64,000 nt of DNA from Peromyscus leucopus (GCF_004664715.2 NC_051079.1:59884660-59948659); one strand, 5' to 3'. Shown: positions 35,919 through 48,857, numbered from the stretch's first letter. The notes: a model not told the origin generated them from the letters alone. Numbers and translations are program-made.

Positions 35919-38900
35919 TACCTAGCTAGAGTGTGTACAGTGTTGAAGCTATAAGAAATTCCATTCTTCTGTCTCAAGTCCAGGGTAGACTTAAGCCCAT
36001 CACAAACAGCAGTGTCTTTCTGAATGGAAAACATCTAAAACCTGAAAAGTTCAGATAACTGTTTGCTTATTGGTACATGTGCAGATGCTGCCATCTGGAC
36101 TCAAACAATCCTTCCATAGAAAAGGGACAAAGCCATGGTGATCGATACTTCTGTGACTCTGAGCAGCATGGAAAGGCCTCTCCTGCTGGAGGAAGACCTG
36201 TAATTCACATAGCACACCATCACACTCTCAGGCTTCTCTTTGTATAGACAATTTCAACTCCTTCTCAGTGGGAACATCCTGCTGGTTTGAATTCAAAGGA
36301 CCTCTTCAGCTATGCTGTACTAATCGATCTTCTTAGGGGTGGCTTGTGCTAAAAGGGAGAATCAGCCATACTCTGGCACTGGGTTTGGGAAGTCAGGCTG
36401 AGACAGAACACAACTACAATCATCAATACTGAGCCAAGAAATAAAAAAGATGAGTTCTTCCCAGAAAAGCCAATAATGAACCACATGCCATGGGAACTAG
36501 CGTGTGGGAACCAAAGAGGATGATCATGGGTCACATTTCACAGCAATCCTCTAAAAGGAAGACACTATTACTGAGTAACACTAATATTTTAAACAAAGAA
36601 GTGAACACACACAGAAATCTTTCACTTCCACCCCACATACCTAAAAATGATAAACACGACCAAGGATGTGAAAATGTAGAAAATCTAAGTGAAGCAGAGG
36701 TTTGGAAGAATTGTATTCTGAGCAGAGAGATTCAACAATGTGATGCCTTACATTCTAAACATAGCTTGAGACTCAGTAGTCAGAATCTAAACTGAGAGCA
36801 AGTACACTATGAACCAGGACTATGTTGTATTTTTATAAATGATACCCTATGAGAACAAAACCACATTAATTAGTTTATATATTGCACATGTGGTTTTTTT
36901 AATAGCTCCCATGTCAAAATTAAATAGTTGATACATAAACTGTGTGGTTTTTTAAGTTTAAAATATTAATGATTAGACCATTTATGGAATTAATTCTCTC
37001 AGCTCTGATAGTCAACAGGTTTCCAAGTATTGGGAATCAGCCTTTTCTCACAGGATAGTGTTTGAATACAGTGGAGAAGCAGCACTTGGATGCAACCCAA
37101 GTGAGATTCACACAGCCACGCTGCTCCATCACATGCTCTGTGACAATGTTCTCCACTGGTGTATCTGGCCAGAAGTCTTCCCTAAGCTATCTTGATTAGA
37201 ATTCCTCAAAATCCCTTCTCAGGATGTTTTAAGATAAGAATACAGTATATTTTTCCTTTCAGAGATACAAGCACTGTTTCAATTAAATCTTTATTCATTT
37301 AATAAGCACTCTTGTGCTACCTCTTCATCTTTTTCACTAAATGGTATTCAGGAAATGCATCTGTTGCATGCTGCTATAATCTCCTTGTCTCCACATCTAA
37401 TGAATGCGTGAGACAGTTAATAGAATAGAACAGTGGGGACCACCTCACAGAAAACTGCTGCAGTGAGGGGGAGGCTGATCTGGCAATACTACAGCACTCC
37501 TCTTCTGGACATCCCGAGCCCTGAACACCATCAACTCATCAATCTGCTTAAAACCAGGAAGCCAGGAACGTGATGGGGACATAAATTCAAACATATCACA
37601 CAGTAGGAAGTTTAACCTCTAAGTAGTCTCCAACTCACTCTGTTTTCAAACACAACCACCTATATTTTTTTTCCCAGAAATTACCGTGCTCAGCATAAAA
37701 AGCATAAGATTAGTAAGAATAATTTTTTGCTTCTAACAGTGTCTCCATCTCTAGTATTTTCAGTTGGAAAGAAAACATATAATCACCCAACGTAAGTCTC
37801 TGAATCTCTGAAGAAAAGCATAGTTGGGAATAAGTTCAAGGGATTATCCAGGACATCTGCTCAATCTCATGACCTGATATTTCTGCTCATCATAGAAAAT
37901 GGTAACTGCCTGAATTCATCCAGCCCTTTACTGCTATCCTACCAGCCTTTTTTTGTCTCACATCTACACTTTATGCAAGCTAAAGAGTACATTACAGGAC
38001 TCAATAAGTAAGTAATGGCAGAGGAGGATAGGAATGTGGAGGACAAATAATAACTCCAGAGTAGAGAGAGAATCCCGGTAAAGTCATGGGATCCTGTCCC
38101 TGGTGCAGTCAAGGATGAGACTGCAGGATCTTGATAAATATTATAAAAGGCATTCTTTTCCCTTGACAAAAATTTGAAACTAAGTGACTTGCAACTTCTT
38201 TCTCAATGTTTACACATTAAAACTATGTTCACAGTAGACTGCTAAATGTTTGGTTATACAAGTATGCATAATAATTTGTTATATACCCAGATACATTATA
38301 TCATATATGTAAGGTAGTATTTCATCCTCCATCATGTGTTGTGTGTGTGATTTGTAAATATATAATATTTATATAATATAATATTTCTGAGTACATTTTT
38401 AATCCCTATATTGGAGGTTATTATTTTGGTAAATAAGACAAAAATAACAATGATTAAAACAATTTTAGAATCACATGGAGTCTTTAGAACCAAACACTAC
38501 ATATCATGCAACTAACCTTAAGAGTACTTTTCAGGTTCAAAGGCAGTTAGTGTTGTCTTCACAGAACAGAGGCAGCGTACATAGATATCCCAACATTAAC
38601 AATCACCAGGATTAGGGTCAGAGCTCTATTGGATTCAATTGTCTTTAGAACTCTCATTCCTAGGATACCTGAAAACACATATCTGCTCAGCTGTTAACAA
38701 TCTCAAACAATCAGCAAACACATGTGGGCCTTTGGTCACTGGGAGCAAATTTACAAGGGAGTTAGGCAGGAGAGTCAGGCTTGCAGATGGTGTTAGAGGT
38801 GAGGACGAACATGCCAAGCCAGCATGTGTCTGGTGAGGCAGTAGGGGGATATCTGTCCGTCTAAAATCCCTAGGGAGGTGGAAGTCAATTTTGATACTTT

Positions 38901-40445
38901 AGAAGCCACATTTTTATTTGTACTCTTTGACTAGAATCCAGTGGGTAGAGCACAATGGGAAGCCCCCAAAGACTAAACATTTACCAACCAGGGAGCACAT
39001 CTCTTGATACTTTAACAATGACTATCTATCATGCTACCTATTGGCTGGTTAAAAATAGGTTTGAAAGATCTGTTTAATCTACCACTTGAGCCTAGCTGTC
39101 TTGCATCTACCTGCTGTCCTCCACACTTGCCCTGCCTCCTAGCTATAGACCTTCATAGGAGCTGTAGCTTTGCCTGACAAGTTTTCCAAGTGATAGAGTC
39201 TGTTGGTCAATAAAGACATAGGCAGAATTGTCATGAGGGAGGTATCCAAGTTCTAACTGCACTATGTCTTTCAAGGGGAATTGAACTCTGTTTTTCTTGA
39301 GATGGGTGAGATGAGGAAATAAAGAAATAAGAGATTTCAAAGGATAACTTCATTAACTTCATTGACACATCTAGGTTCTTGTTTCCTAAATATAGAAAGA
39401 GAATCAATCAATGATCTGATGTTATTGATAGATATGAGCTGAAAGTGGTCTGGATACACAGACACTGTGATGATGAGACCTGAATCTCCTACTGGTTTGC
39501 AAGTACCACAATAGAGCTGTATAACGGGATCTACCATAAAGACCATGATAATGAATGCTTTCTTGGCTCATGATTTTGGGTTAAAAGAACAAAAAGACAT
39601 TTTAATTGTACTCCAACTCTCTACTTGCCCAGAAAAGAGACAAAAAGAACAGATTCCGCTTTCTCTTTTAATATTTGATGGTGTTGTTAAGTATAATTTT
39701 GTTTTAAAGTCTATCTAATGTGCTTTAATTGAAGAATTTACACATAATCCAGATCAGTAATGCAAGCTAAAACTGTTTTAGAAGATGGACTCCATTGCAG
39801 GATTCAAACACCTTTTATAATCCTCCTCAGCTTCTGCTTGGGATCTGATAGAGGTTTACTTGATTGAAATTGGAAGTTTTCTATATCCCTCTTGATCGTG
39901 TTTCCAACTTAAAAAAAACAAAACAAGCAAACAAATTTTAGAATCAGAACAGGAAGTCTGGTTGTTTATCAATGGGGATGATTGGATACCTTGGCTAACT
40001 CATCTACTTGGACTGTGAGAAGCAGAAACACACTGTTCAAAAGAGTCAACAGAAGGCATTCACACATTCATGGGAACTGTCAGTCACCTCTAGTTAGAAT
40101 TGCCATCCATGTAGAAAGTCTCCCAGATGCTGGTCTAACAGACTTAGCACATGAGATGTCAGTTGACCTTTCCATCCTGAAACAGATTAGCTTCTGCTAG
40201 CAGAAGGTTCCCAAAATAAAATGTCACACACAGCCAAAGGCATGTTTTTCCATCCAATCAAGAGTTTAATTATACTGTTTGTGGAAGGAAAGCATTGCCA
40301 TTGTTAGAGACAAGCCGTGTAAGCTCAAGATTAGAGTACTTCAGAAAGTGGACATGTTTATGAAAAAATTCTCTCAAAAACATTATTTATAGGCAGTTAG
40401 GCATCAATTCACTAAAAGGAAAATTCAACATCTTCTCATTATACT
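35919..40445. other. 4.5 kb of unique DNA, no gene recognised
   Basis: No SINE or L1 was found. AT-rich strings occur near 38355-38385. Two abutting minus frames (39337-39554 and 39143-39340) look slightly protein-like and are noted under findings. The plus frame at 36490-36795 (101 codons) is unassigned. Confidence 0.45.
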
Positions 40446-40613
40446 CTTTTTGTTTGTTTGTTTGTTGTTTGTTTGTTTTGTGACAGGAACTTTCTACGTG
40501 GGGCTGGCTGTCCTGGAACTCATTATTTAGACCAGCCTGGCCTTAAACTCACAGAGATCCATCTGCCTTTGCCTCCCAAGTGCTGGGGTCAAAGGCCTGC
40601 ACCACCATATCCA
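40446..40613 (-). mobile_element. B1 SINE (antisense)
   Basis: (TTTG)n tail, then 'gctggctgtcctggaactca', 'cagcctggccttaaactcac', 'agagatccatctgcctttgc' and 'agtgctggggtcaaaggcct'. Moderately diverged; no clear target duplication. Confidence 0.95.
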
Positions 40614-42232
40614 GCTTTGTTTTATTCTTAAAACTCATCATCTGTGCAAGTCAAATTGCTGGTATCAAAGAAGGTGGGATATGAGTCCTCTATCCCCCCA
40701 AAGACTTCTGAAACAAAGCAGAGGAATTTTTGCAAGGCTGATGTTTAACACAAACCTCAATACAATAAATGAGGCTCAAGAGTGCTTCCAAAATTTAGAG
40801 ATCCAAGTTCCAATAGTAAACAGTACTTTTCAGGCAGTAAATCAAAGTTATTTCATTAATGGTGTTGTGCATACCATTCATACTTATCTGATGTATTTCA
40901 ATACTGGATAGCAAAGGAAATATAATGAACCAAGAAGGAGCGGAGGTTTGGATTAGGACAACACATTGAGATGTCAAATGTCCTGTGAGTAGCTCTCAAC
41001 TTATTTTTCATCATTATCTCATCCCCTAATAATTAGGAAGCTGGTTCAGCTAACTTATGTTTGGTCCTATAAGGACTTAGGAACTGACTGCCAGTAAAGG
41101 AAAGTTAAAGGACTGTAGGATGTTCACTTAACTCCAGGTACTAATGGGAGAAGTGCTTTATGCTTTAAAAGGTATTTTATAGAAATTACAGAGAAATGAA
41201 GCATTAATGGCCCAAACGCCCATGAGATAAATAAGAAGGAAGCTAGCAATGCTTTGTTTTTCTCCCTGCAGAGATCGAATAGAATCCTAAACTTAATACA
41301 CTTTGCTCCAGTGAAGTTATCATAGCAGAAAAAAACAACAACAACAACTTCATATTTACTTCCACCTACATCTCACTGGAGCAGAAGTTATAATTTTTTC
41401 GTTTTTTTCTCCACTGTTATGTCACTGTTAAAATGCAGCCCTTAGTTAGAGAGTGGAATAAAGAAAATATACCTGGAGTCATTCTCTTCACACAGGCCAT
41501 GTTTTAGCTGACTAGAGTCTTTATGTGCATTGTAAAATCTCATCAAATTACTCATAATCAGTGACAGGGGATTGGAATGGGAATCATAATTTTTCACATC
41601 AATGTGGACATGGTGTCTTAGGACTTCAAAGATGAAAATACAGGAAAGTGGATGAATGGAAGCTAAGTCTGGATGGTTATTGTCAACCTGGCCCTGTTCT
41701 ATGAGCACAGCCCTCAGTCCTTCGAAGCAGATTTAGAAAGGCCATCACGGTGCTGCTTCTTCTCTACCCAGGATCACAAGTTCATGTGCAGCTCACAAGC
41801 CTTAGAGTCAGGTCATGAGTGGGCACCACACCAGAACCAGAACTTCATAGACTACTGTCTGCATACGTGCCAACTGAAGTCTTTACTAAAATGCCGAATA
41901 GGAGATGATGGGCCCTGAGTATTGTATTTCTAACACACTCCCATATGATGCTTGTTCTGACCCACAGGCTGCACTTAAAAAAGTAAGATTTTGAGAGCAG
42001 GGGCAATTTCTCAGTTCTTAGAATCAGTGTTTTGTTTTCACATAGAAAAAAGGAAAATCCATGCCTAGCACTTTATGTCTCTTGGGGGTAATCTTGATGG
42101 AGAACAGCTTCATCTTGATCATGTCTTACATTGCCTAATCAATTAAGCAATTTATTTAATGACTTTTTTCTTTTAGATATGTCTCTGTTCATTTGTTATA
42201 AAGAGAACATTATGAATATGTTTCAACATTCA
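40614..42232. other. Unique DNA, no gene seen
   Basis: Short (CAA)n at about 41334-41347; otherwise nothing supported. Open frames of 76-88 codons here are unassigned. Confidence 0.45.
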
Positions 42233-42420
42233 TTTACTTATTCATTTATTTGTATGTATGAATGTATTTGTGTAGTATATGGGCACGAGCATGCCATGGT
42301 GCATCTGTAGAGGTCAGAGGGTAAATTTCAGGAGTCAGGTCTCTCTCTCTCTTCCATGTGGTTCCTGGGAAATCAAACCCAAGTCATCAAGCCTTTACCT
42401 GATGAGCCATATTGGTGGCC
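42233..42420 (-). mobile_element. B3-type (B2-related) SINE, antisense
   Basis: 'ggcacgagcatgccatggtg', 'gaggtcagagggtaaatttc', 'ggagtcaggtctctctct', 'ccatgtggttcctgggaaat' and 'cctgatgagccatat' give the reverse of a B3 SINE, with the tRNA-derived head (reversed) at the right end and a TATT-rich tail at left. Confidence 0.9.
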
Positions 42421-42515
42421 CACAGGTATATGTTTTAATATGATACAACATTAAATATTTACCAAGTTTCACACTAATTGTCCAGCAGATGGACAATAAA
42501 AAAAGCCAGAAAAAT

Positions 42516-42556
42516 AACAACAACAACAACAACAAAACGAAAAAAAAAAAAAAAAA
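42516..42556. repeat. (AAC)n followed by a poly(A) run
   Basis: About seven AAC units (42516-42536) and then a 17-base A run (42540-42556). Confidence 0.9.
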
Positions 42557-42667
42557 CAAATAGTGCTGTGCTCTAAAGGAATGGAATAAGGCAGTTTTCT
42601 TCCCCCAAAAAAATACAATGGAAAAATATCTAAATTATCACAGTGTAAATGCATATTATAAATGACC

Positions 42668-43077
42668 TGTTGCTGGAGGGCTTCTGTCCAGGTTCCACCA
42701 AGCCCCACAGTCCCACAATCGACGTATAAAATAATCACTCAGACGCTTATAATACTTATAAACAGTATGGCTGTGGCAGGCCTCTTGCTAACTGTTCTTA
42801 TATCTTAAATTAACCCATTTCTATAAATCTATACCTTGCCACGTGGCTGGTGACTTACCGGCGTCTTTACATGCTGCTTATCCTGGCAGTAGCTGCAGTC
42901 TCCCTCCCTCCTTCTCCCTGTTTCCCCAATTCTCTTCTCTCCTTGTCCCGCCTATACTTCCTGTCTGGTCACTGGCCATCAGTGTTTTATTTATATAGAG
43001 CAATTCCTTCATTTGTAAGTCACCCACTAAATAAATCTTCCTTTTAACTATGCGGAGTGGCCTTAATAATCTCACCA
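42668..43077 (+). mobile_element. 5' LTR of a truncated class II endogenous retrovirus
   Basis: About 410 bases starting 'tgttgctggagggcttctgt' and ending '..aatctcacca'. Same family as the LTRs at 16034-16366 and 48432-48806 but in the opposite orientation. The order inside is U3 with shared blocks ('aaattaacccatttctataa', 'tgtcccgcctatacttcctg'), a 'tttatttatatag' TATA-like site (about 42988-43000) and AATAAA at about 43029-43034. A primer-binding-site-like sequence follows 5 bases later, which fixes the orientation. The internal region is lost after roughly 43160. Family resemblance to cricetid mysTR-type class II elements is possible but unverified. Confidence 0.85.
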
Positions 43078-43082
43078 ATTTC

Positions 43083-43099
43083 TGGCGCCCACGTGGGTC
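43083..43099 (+). other. Retroviral primer-binding-site-like sequence (tRNA-Lys type)
   Basis: TGGCGCCC ACGTGGGTC lies just downstream of the LTR end. It matches the lysine-tRNA primer site used by many class II retroviruses (TGGCGCCCAACGTGGGG) except for one missing A and one end mismatch. About 60 bases of GC-richer leader follow to roughly 43160. Confidence 0.75.
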
Positions 43100-43160
43100 A
43101 AATTCCAAAGGCCTGGGCGGCTCCTGCCCTCAACCTCTTCCCGGCTGGCGGGTACAATGA

Positions 43161-44289
43161 TCGATATAATAAAGATGCAAAATAAATACATTTAATACGT
43201 GGAAGTGGCCAGGCTTTCACCCTCATATGGCCATCAGTGCTGTCATATGAGTAGCATCTCTGTGTTCTGCTGAGACATCATGTGAGACAAATTAGACCAC
43301 TGAGTACAGGATTCCACATTTATAAGAAACAGGTCAGAATCAATTAGTTTTAAACTGTAAGTTTTAGGATTAGTTTATTTTTGCTTTGCACTTCATAAAT
43401 GAATCCACTTACACATCCCTAATCCTCAATATAAACAATGCATTCATACCAGCAATCCCAAATTGGTGCTTTCCTTCTAGCAGTTGCAAAATAATAAAAT
43501 GCTTCAGGAACTGAGCATTTGTATCCAATTTCACTTTTGGCTTAGTTAAGCAAAATCATCATCCCTGAAAAAAGGCTTTGAATGTTTTTCAAGCCAGTTT
43601 CTCTGCTGAAGCAGCTCTTTTCATAAAATCATACGACAATCTCTGTTATTTCTTTTTTTCTTTTTTTCTTCTTAAATGATGCACCGTCTCTTTAAAGGAA
43701 AATTGAGTTATTGATTAATTGATTATATGATGCTCACAAATGCCAACTTAAGCACAAGTAAAGAGACACTATTGAATGTTCATAACTCAAAGCTTGCAAG
43801 ACCACACTGCATGGTTGTGTAATTATCATCTCCCCCTTTAATGAAGATATAGCACAATGCTTTGCTGGTGTAATCTAGACGATATATCAAAACTATGCAA
43901 AATTCTCTTTACACTACAATGGGAAACTGCAACACACATGTAAATGACAGGGCTCAGCCTGGTTGTTACGTCAGGGCATTAGTATGCCAAGGCTGTAGTG
44001 GCGGTGCTAGTCTTTATAAGGTGACACTGGAAATCTTCAGAGGAAATTAAAGTACACGGTGCTGACTTATAACTTGTTAGTGAAAACCATGACATTTGAA
44101 AATGATTAGCAGAAAATGGAGTTTTTATTTGGATACTCAATACCCTAGAAGTGTCTAAATAATAAATGACTCGGAGAAAAATATCACCCCTTTGGAGAAG
44201 TGAAGTAAATGTTGCAAACAACAACAATAGCACAATAACAGCATCTACTGTTTGTCTAGGATTTGTTGCACAGATTGAAGGACGTGTGC
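43161..44289. other. Unique DNA, candidate conserved non-coding block
   Basis: Repeat-free apart from T/C-rich tracts near 43650. It holds homeodomain-type AT motifs (attgattaattgatta near 43709) in ordered-looking sequence. No open frame stands out. Confidence 0.35.
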
Positions 44290-44430
44290 TTTTGTGCAGG
44301 GATTTAAATCATAGCTCTATTATTAAGTACCATGAAGCCATGGGGGAAGTTAGCTATCCTTTTTGGTGTCTAATTTGCTCCATCTGTAGAAGGGCATAAA
44401 AGTAGTCCCCTCTTCACTGTGAGGAATATC
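44290..44430 (+). mobile_element. MIR SINE remnant
   Basis: 'gggatttaaatcatagctct', 'gtaccatgaagccatggggg', 'aatttgctccatctgtagaa' and 'gggcataaaagtagtcccc' follow the MIR order. Confidence 0.6.
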
Positions 44431-47209
44431 TAACAACATGGAGCTATGCAGCAGTTAGGGCTGAATGTGGCTGCATGTGGCAGAAACAGAAGTACAGAAG
44501 TTTAAAACCAACTAGATGTGATTCCTTACATGACAATAAGTCTAGAAGGACTTGGTCTTGAGGTGGTAGAAAGGGTCAAAAGGTCATCGTGGGCTCAAGA
44601 ACCTCTTCTTCTTCCTGTCACCCTGAAGAGGGACGCTAACAGCTATCCCTGTGAAGTTCAGCAGTCCTCTCCACTGTCCAGGCTGAAAGGATGGAGCAAA
44701 TGGTAGAAGGCAGTGGCACTTAGCTTGGGATGCTAGCCTGTTATTTTCTGCAATGTAAAGGGGTCTTATTACACTGTATGTGTACCAGAACTCAGCATAT
44801 GACCTGTCTCAACTTCAAGGGAGTCTAAGGAAATAGTATTTTAACTGACATATTGTGGCTTGGAATAAAGTTGACTCATGTACTTAGTAAGAAGGTTAGG
44901 GGAAGATAAATAATTCATAAGTGATACCTGTTATGTCATTGCAAACTATACAATTTCATAAATATTAGCCAATATTGTTATTTTAATTCTTTGTGTATTC
45001 CTCAAGAACACTGAGAGCATGGTGTATAAGTCATAAAGCAGACACGCATTTAATTAAATTTAAATATCTTCTGTATAAGTCAGCAGTAGTAAGAACAGAG
45101 AGTAGAGGGAATTACAAGAACAGAGAAGGAATGAACGGTGTTTCACACTCTGTCATTCAACATAGTAAGCTCAGACAGAGCATGGCAGCTGATTATCAAG
45201 GCACACAGGATTGCCAACTTTTCCTGGAAAGAGGTAGGATTTACCTGAGGCCCTGGAGAGGGTCCAGCAGGCTCAACTGACATCTGCACTTGTGACAGTT
45301 CCCATCAGAGGTTTATCACACACTTCCTGGAACTCCTAAGAGACATGTAAGGGAGCCATTGCAGGGGCCCAAAAGCTTCAGAGTGAGAAGTAATGATGAC
45401 AATGAGGAGGAATTCAGGTTTCACACAAAATAATTTCGGTAAATAGATAATATAATGCTAGTGTAGCCAATTGATTTTTACTATGTATGTGAGGTAATGC
45501 GAAAACATAATCTACAGGCATATTTCTCAAATATTTTTTATGAAATCTCTTCAAATTGAGTGTTGCTTAACTCATACAAATGAAAAGTCAAGGAGGTAGA
45601 TTGTTTTGCCTTGCTTCTCTTACTTACAAGGTTCTGGCACTGAGATTTAATCTCAACTCCACAATCATAACATGAGTTCAAAGACTGGCTGAAAAAGCAG
45701 AGTGTCACCATTCCTCATTTTCAGAAAGAAAGCACATGAAAATATAGTGATTTTCAAGATTATGTCTTGTGGGCCACAAGAATACATTATAGAGATTCAG
45801 CTGTGTATTAAAGCTATACTTTGACCGGTCAAGGGTCTGTCAAATGGGAAGCCATTTATCATGGAATATTTGTTGTTATCCAGTTTTTAATACTTCAGCT
45901 GTCTTCTGCTATGAAATTCTTGTGTGCCCAAATACTATAGACTATTTGGCAAACAGCTAAGCTTCTCAGATGCTGAACCTGTAGGTAACTACCTCCTCCC
46001 CCCACCCCCACCCCCTGAGCCTAGGAGACAAGCAGGCTGTAGATGCATAGCTTTGCTTCTTGTACAAATGAAGCTCATATCATCCCCTTCCTTCATGCCA
46101 AGAGGCACGATAGATTGACTGAGGACAACAGGGCCTCTTGCATAACCAGGTGCATTAAGGACTGGAGCAGAATTCCAGAGGAGACACAGAACTGAGTGGC
46201 CAGAGAGGAAGACAGAGGTTTGGTAGAGGGTAAAGCAGATCTCTTGTAGAGTTTGTCAGGGCCAGGGGTAAGGAGCCAGGAAGGATATAGATGGAGGACA
46301 AAGGAATGGAGGACAAAGATCAGGTCAAAAGCATAAGAGCTTACTAAAACTATAAGGACAGGAAAACTGGGCACAGAGAGAAGCTGAATGTGAGGACAAG
46401 GCTGAAACTGTGTAGATGGAATTGACTTAGAAGAATAGAGTGAATGGACTAAAGAACTCAGTGTGCTTAGATTCATTTGACATCCCTCAGATTAGTATCA
46501 TTAACCACTTGTAGCATCTATTCTGGAACCTGATAGAAATCTCAAGGCAGGCACTTGGGGGGGGGGAATTCGATAATTATGTACATATATGACACTCCTC
46601 TATAAAGTGTGTTAAAAGTTTCCTTTCCCTGACAGGCCTGCCCTGGGTCCCCAATTCAGTATCAGGTGATACCAACACCTGCAATAATGTAGATGTGAGC
46701 AATTTTGAGAAGTGTGCTAGCATGTCAAGGGTCACAGAAGCAACACTGTAATTCTCAGAATGAACACCCAAGAACAGATCATCCTTAAATAGAAAGAAAC
46801 ACCTTTGTGCAGATGAAATACTCTATGTGCATTTTACTCTTAGCAGATCTGGTGATATTCCTTGAAAAAAATATTTATTTTAGAACTGCTTTAAATTTGT
46901 GGAAAATTGTGAAGATAACATAGAAAATTCAATATATCACACATTAAATTTTCATTAATATTAATAATGGACATTAATATGTCATACTTATAAAAATTCA
47001 TCTATTAACCTTGGTACTACCAACTAAGATCCATACTTGGTTCAGATTTCATTTTTTTTTTACCTAAAGATACCAGACCAAGATAACCTATGCTATTTTG
47101 GCATTGTGACTTCTTAGTTCCTATTAGCTATGAGAGCTCACTTACTTCTCAAGTTTTATTTTAAAAAGCTTTGAAGAACATGGGTTAGATATTTGAGGAA
47201 TTTCACATA
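44431..47209. other. Unique DNA, no gene recognised
   Basis: About 2.8 kb. It contains a purine-rich part (46140-46440) with a 15-bp duplication at 46291-46320, and a 10-base G run at 46557-46566. The 127-codon minus frame at 46093-46476 lies over the purine-rich strand and is unlikely to be real. Confidence 0.45.
46291..46320. repeat. 15-bp tandem duplication
   Basis: 'atggaggacaaagga' followed by 'atggaggacaaagat'. Confidence 0.9.
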
Positions 47210-47335
47210 GGGATACACTAGAGTTCAATTTCCAGCAATCACATGGTAGCTCAAAAACATCTGTAATTCAATCCAGTGCCCTCTTCTGGCATGTAGGCAG
47301 AACACTATATATATAAAATAAATAATTTTTTTAAA
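47210..47335 (+). mobile_element. B2-type SINE, 5'-truncated
   Basis: 'gagttcaatttccagcaatc', 'acatggtagctcaaaaacat', 'ctgtaattcaatccagtgcc' and 'ctcttctggcatgtaggcag', then a tail with AAATAAATAA. The tRNA-like head is missing. Confidence 0.85.
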
Positions 47336-48262
47336 GAATCAATATCAGATCAGGGGTTTTCTTTCAGAGCATGTAACTTTCTTAATAGTACAATTGAATA
47401 TTTCTCTCAGCAAAGATAACTAGCTTGCAGTCTTCATAACCTTGTTCATGTAACATATGAGTTGGAGTGGTGATTCTGCCCCCTTGATGGACAGTCCTAA
47501 CAACCAAGATAGAAAATACATTTCAAAGGCATGGAAGACCTGAAGTATCAAGACAACTAAGTAGCAACATTATTTTCATCATCATCATTTAATATTCATT
47601 ACTATAACCTTGTATGAATCAGGATCTTCAGAGAAAAGACAAGGGAATAGCTGTATAAGGGGTTATAAATTGCAAATTATGGGCTGGGCTACTTGCATTT
47701 CGGGTATAAACTGCCCAGGAATTCTTTGAAGGACTAACGCTTTTGGTACATTAGTAGTTAGGGATGATGCTACTTCCCAATGGTTTTCTATGCATTTTCA
47801 AGTTGTACTAAAAGGAATAAGATGGGCACACTTATATACCCAGCAGAGGCTCACTGCTGCAGTGCACAGTATGAATTTGCTTTCTCAGTTACCACATCTC
47901 TGTGTTAGAAATCAGTGCCCTTCTCTGATAAATCTGTTCTTTCCAGAATCTGTAAAATTATTAGGAGAAGCCTTGCAGGCAGAGCCTCTTCATTCTAAAA
48001 TTACATTATTTATGCTGCCAGTCGCTTCTTAGATGACCTCATCACTTCTTTAGGCCCCTAATTCCCAACCTTCTCATACATCTGTTTGAAAAGAGGCTGG
48101 CAAACAAAAACATCATTGCTGGTGATGGGAACTAGGGCACCACAGAGCAGGCAACTAGTTCTCAGCAGTGAAGCACCACCATTGCTCTCCTCAAACATAA
48201 AGTACAGTGCCCCATAGGTAAACTTTTAGTTCCTTTGCAGGCACCTCACACACCTAACTCCA

Positions 48263-48264
<2 letters not shown>
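47336..48264. other. Unique DNA, no gene seen
   Basis: Nothing supported beyond chance open frames. Confidence 0.5.

Positions 48265-48302
<38 letters not shown>
48265..48302. repeat. Poly(T) run, 38 bases
   Basis: Long pure T tract. The sequence to its right is not a recognisable B1, so it is not a clear SINE tail. Confidence 0.95.
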
Positions 48303-48306
<4 letters not shown>

Positions 48307-48425
48307 AGTAAGGGTTTCTGAGGCTGTTGTTTGCTTTCTCTTATTTCCCACTTTATCTATTTATATCTTAATAACATAATAATATCTCACCTTGGAGCCT
48401 ATCTTTTTTTCAAAGTATTTAAGTC

Positions 48426-48431
48426 CTCTTC
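48426..48431 (+). repeat. Target-site duplication of the LTR, left copy (CTCTTC)
   Basis: CTCTTC immediately before the LTR and again at 48807-48812 immediately after it; perfect 6-bp duplication. Confidence 0.85.
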
Positions 48432-48806
48432 TGCTGCAGGATGTTCTGTATGGCAAATGTGTTGCTCTGATTGGTTAATAAATAAAACACTGATTGGCCA
48501 GTAGCCAGACAGGAAGTATAGGTAGAACTAACACAGAGGAGAATTGAAGGGACAGGAAGGCAGAGAAGGAGACTACAGCCGCAGCCAATACAAGGAAGAT
48601 GTAAGGTACCAATAAGCCACGAACCATGTGGCAAAGTATAGATTAATAGAAATGGGCTAAATATAAGAGTAAGAGCTGGAAAATGATAGGCCTGAGCTAA
48701 TGGCCAAGCAGTTTAAATAATATAAGGGTCTGTATGTTTATTTTATAAGTGGGCTAAGGGACTTCCGGGGCTTGGCGAGACCTGGAGAGAAAACTTTCCA
48801 GCTATA
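48432..48806 (-). mobile_element. Solo LTR, class II rodent ERV type, with perfect target duplication
   Basis: 375 bases from 'tgctgcaggatgttctgtat' to 'actttccagctata' (family end CTACA with one change). It carries 'tctgattggttaataaataa', 'acactgattggccagtagcc', 'aggaagtataggtagaac', 'attaatagaaatgggctaaa' and 'ggcttggcgagacctggaga'. Minus strand by comparison with 42668-43077. Both LTRs and internal genes have been reduced to one LTR, the usual product of LTR-LTR recombination. Confidence 0.92.
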
Positions 48807-48857
48807 CTCTTCCCCAATCATTTTGTTGATTGTAAACACAGTGGTATTTTTTAAGGC

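Noticed and set aside
46093..46476. 127-codon minus-strand open frame with a hydrophobic stretch
   Set aside because: It is the complement of a purine-rich region, which biases against stops and toward Leu/Ser/Phe; no motif and no splice or start context.
48265..48302. Poly(T) run considered as the tail of an antisense SINE
   Set aside because: The bases to its right do not match B1, B2 or ID, and no target duplication is seen.
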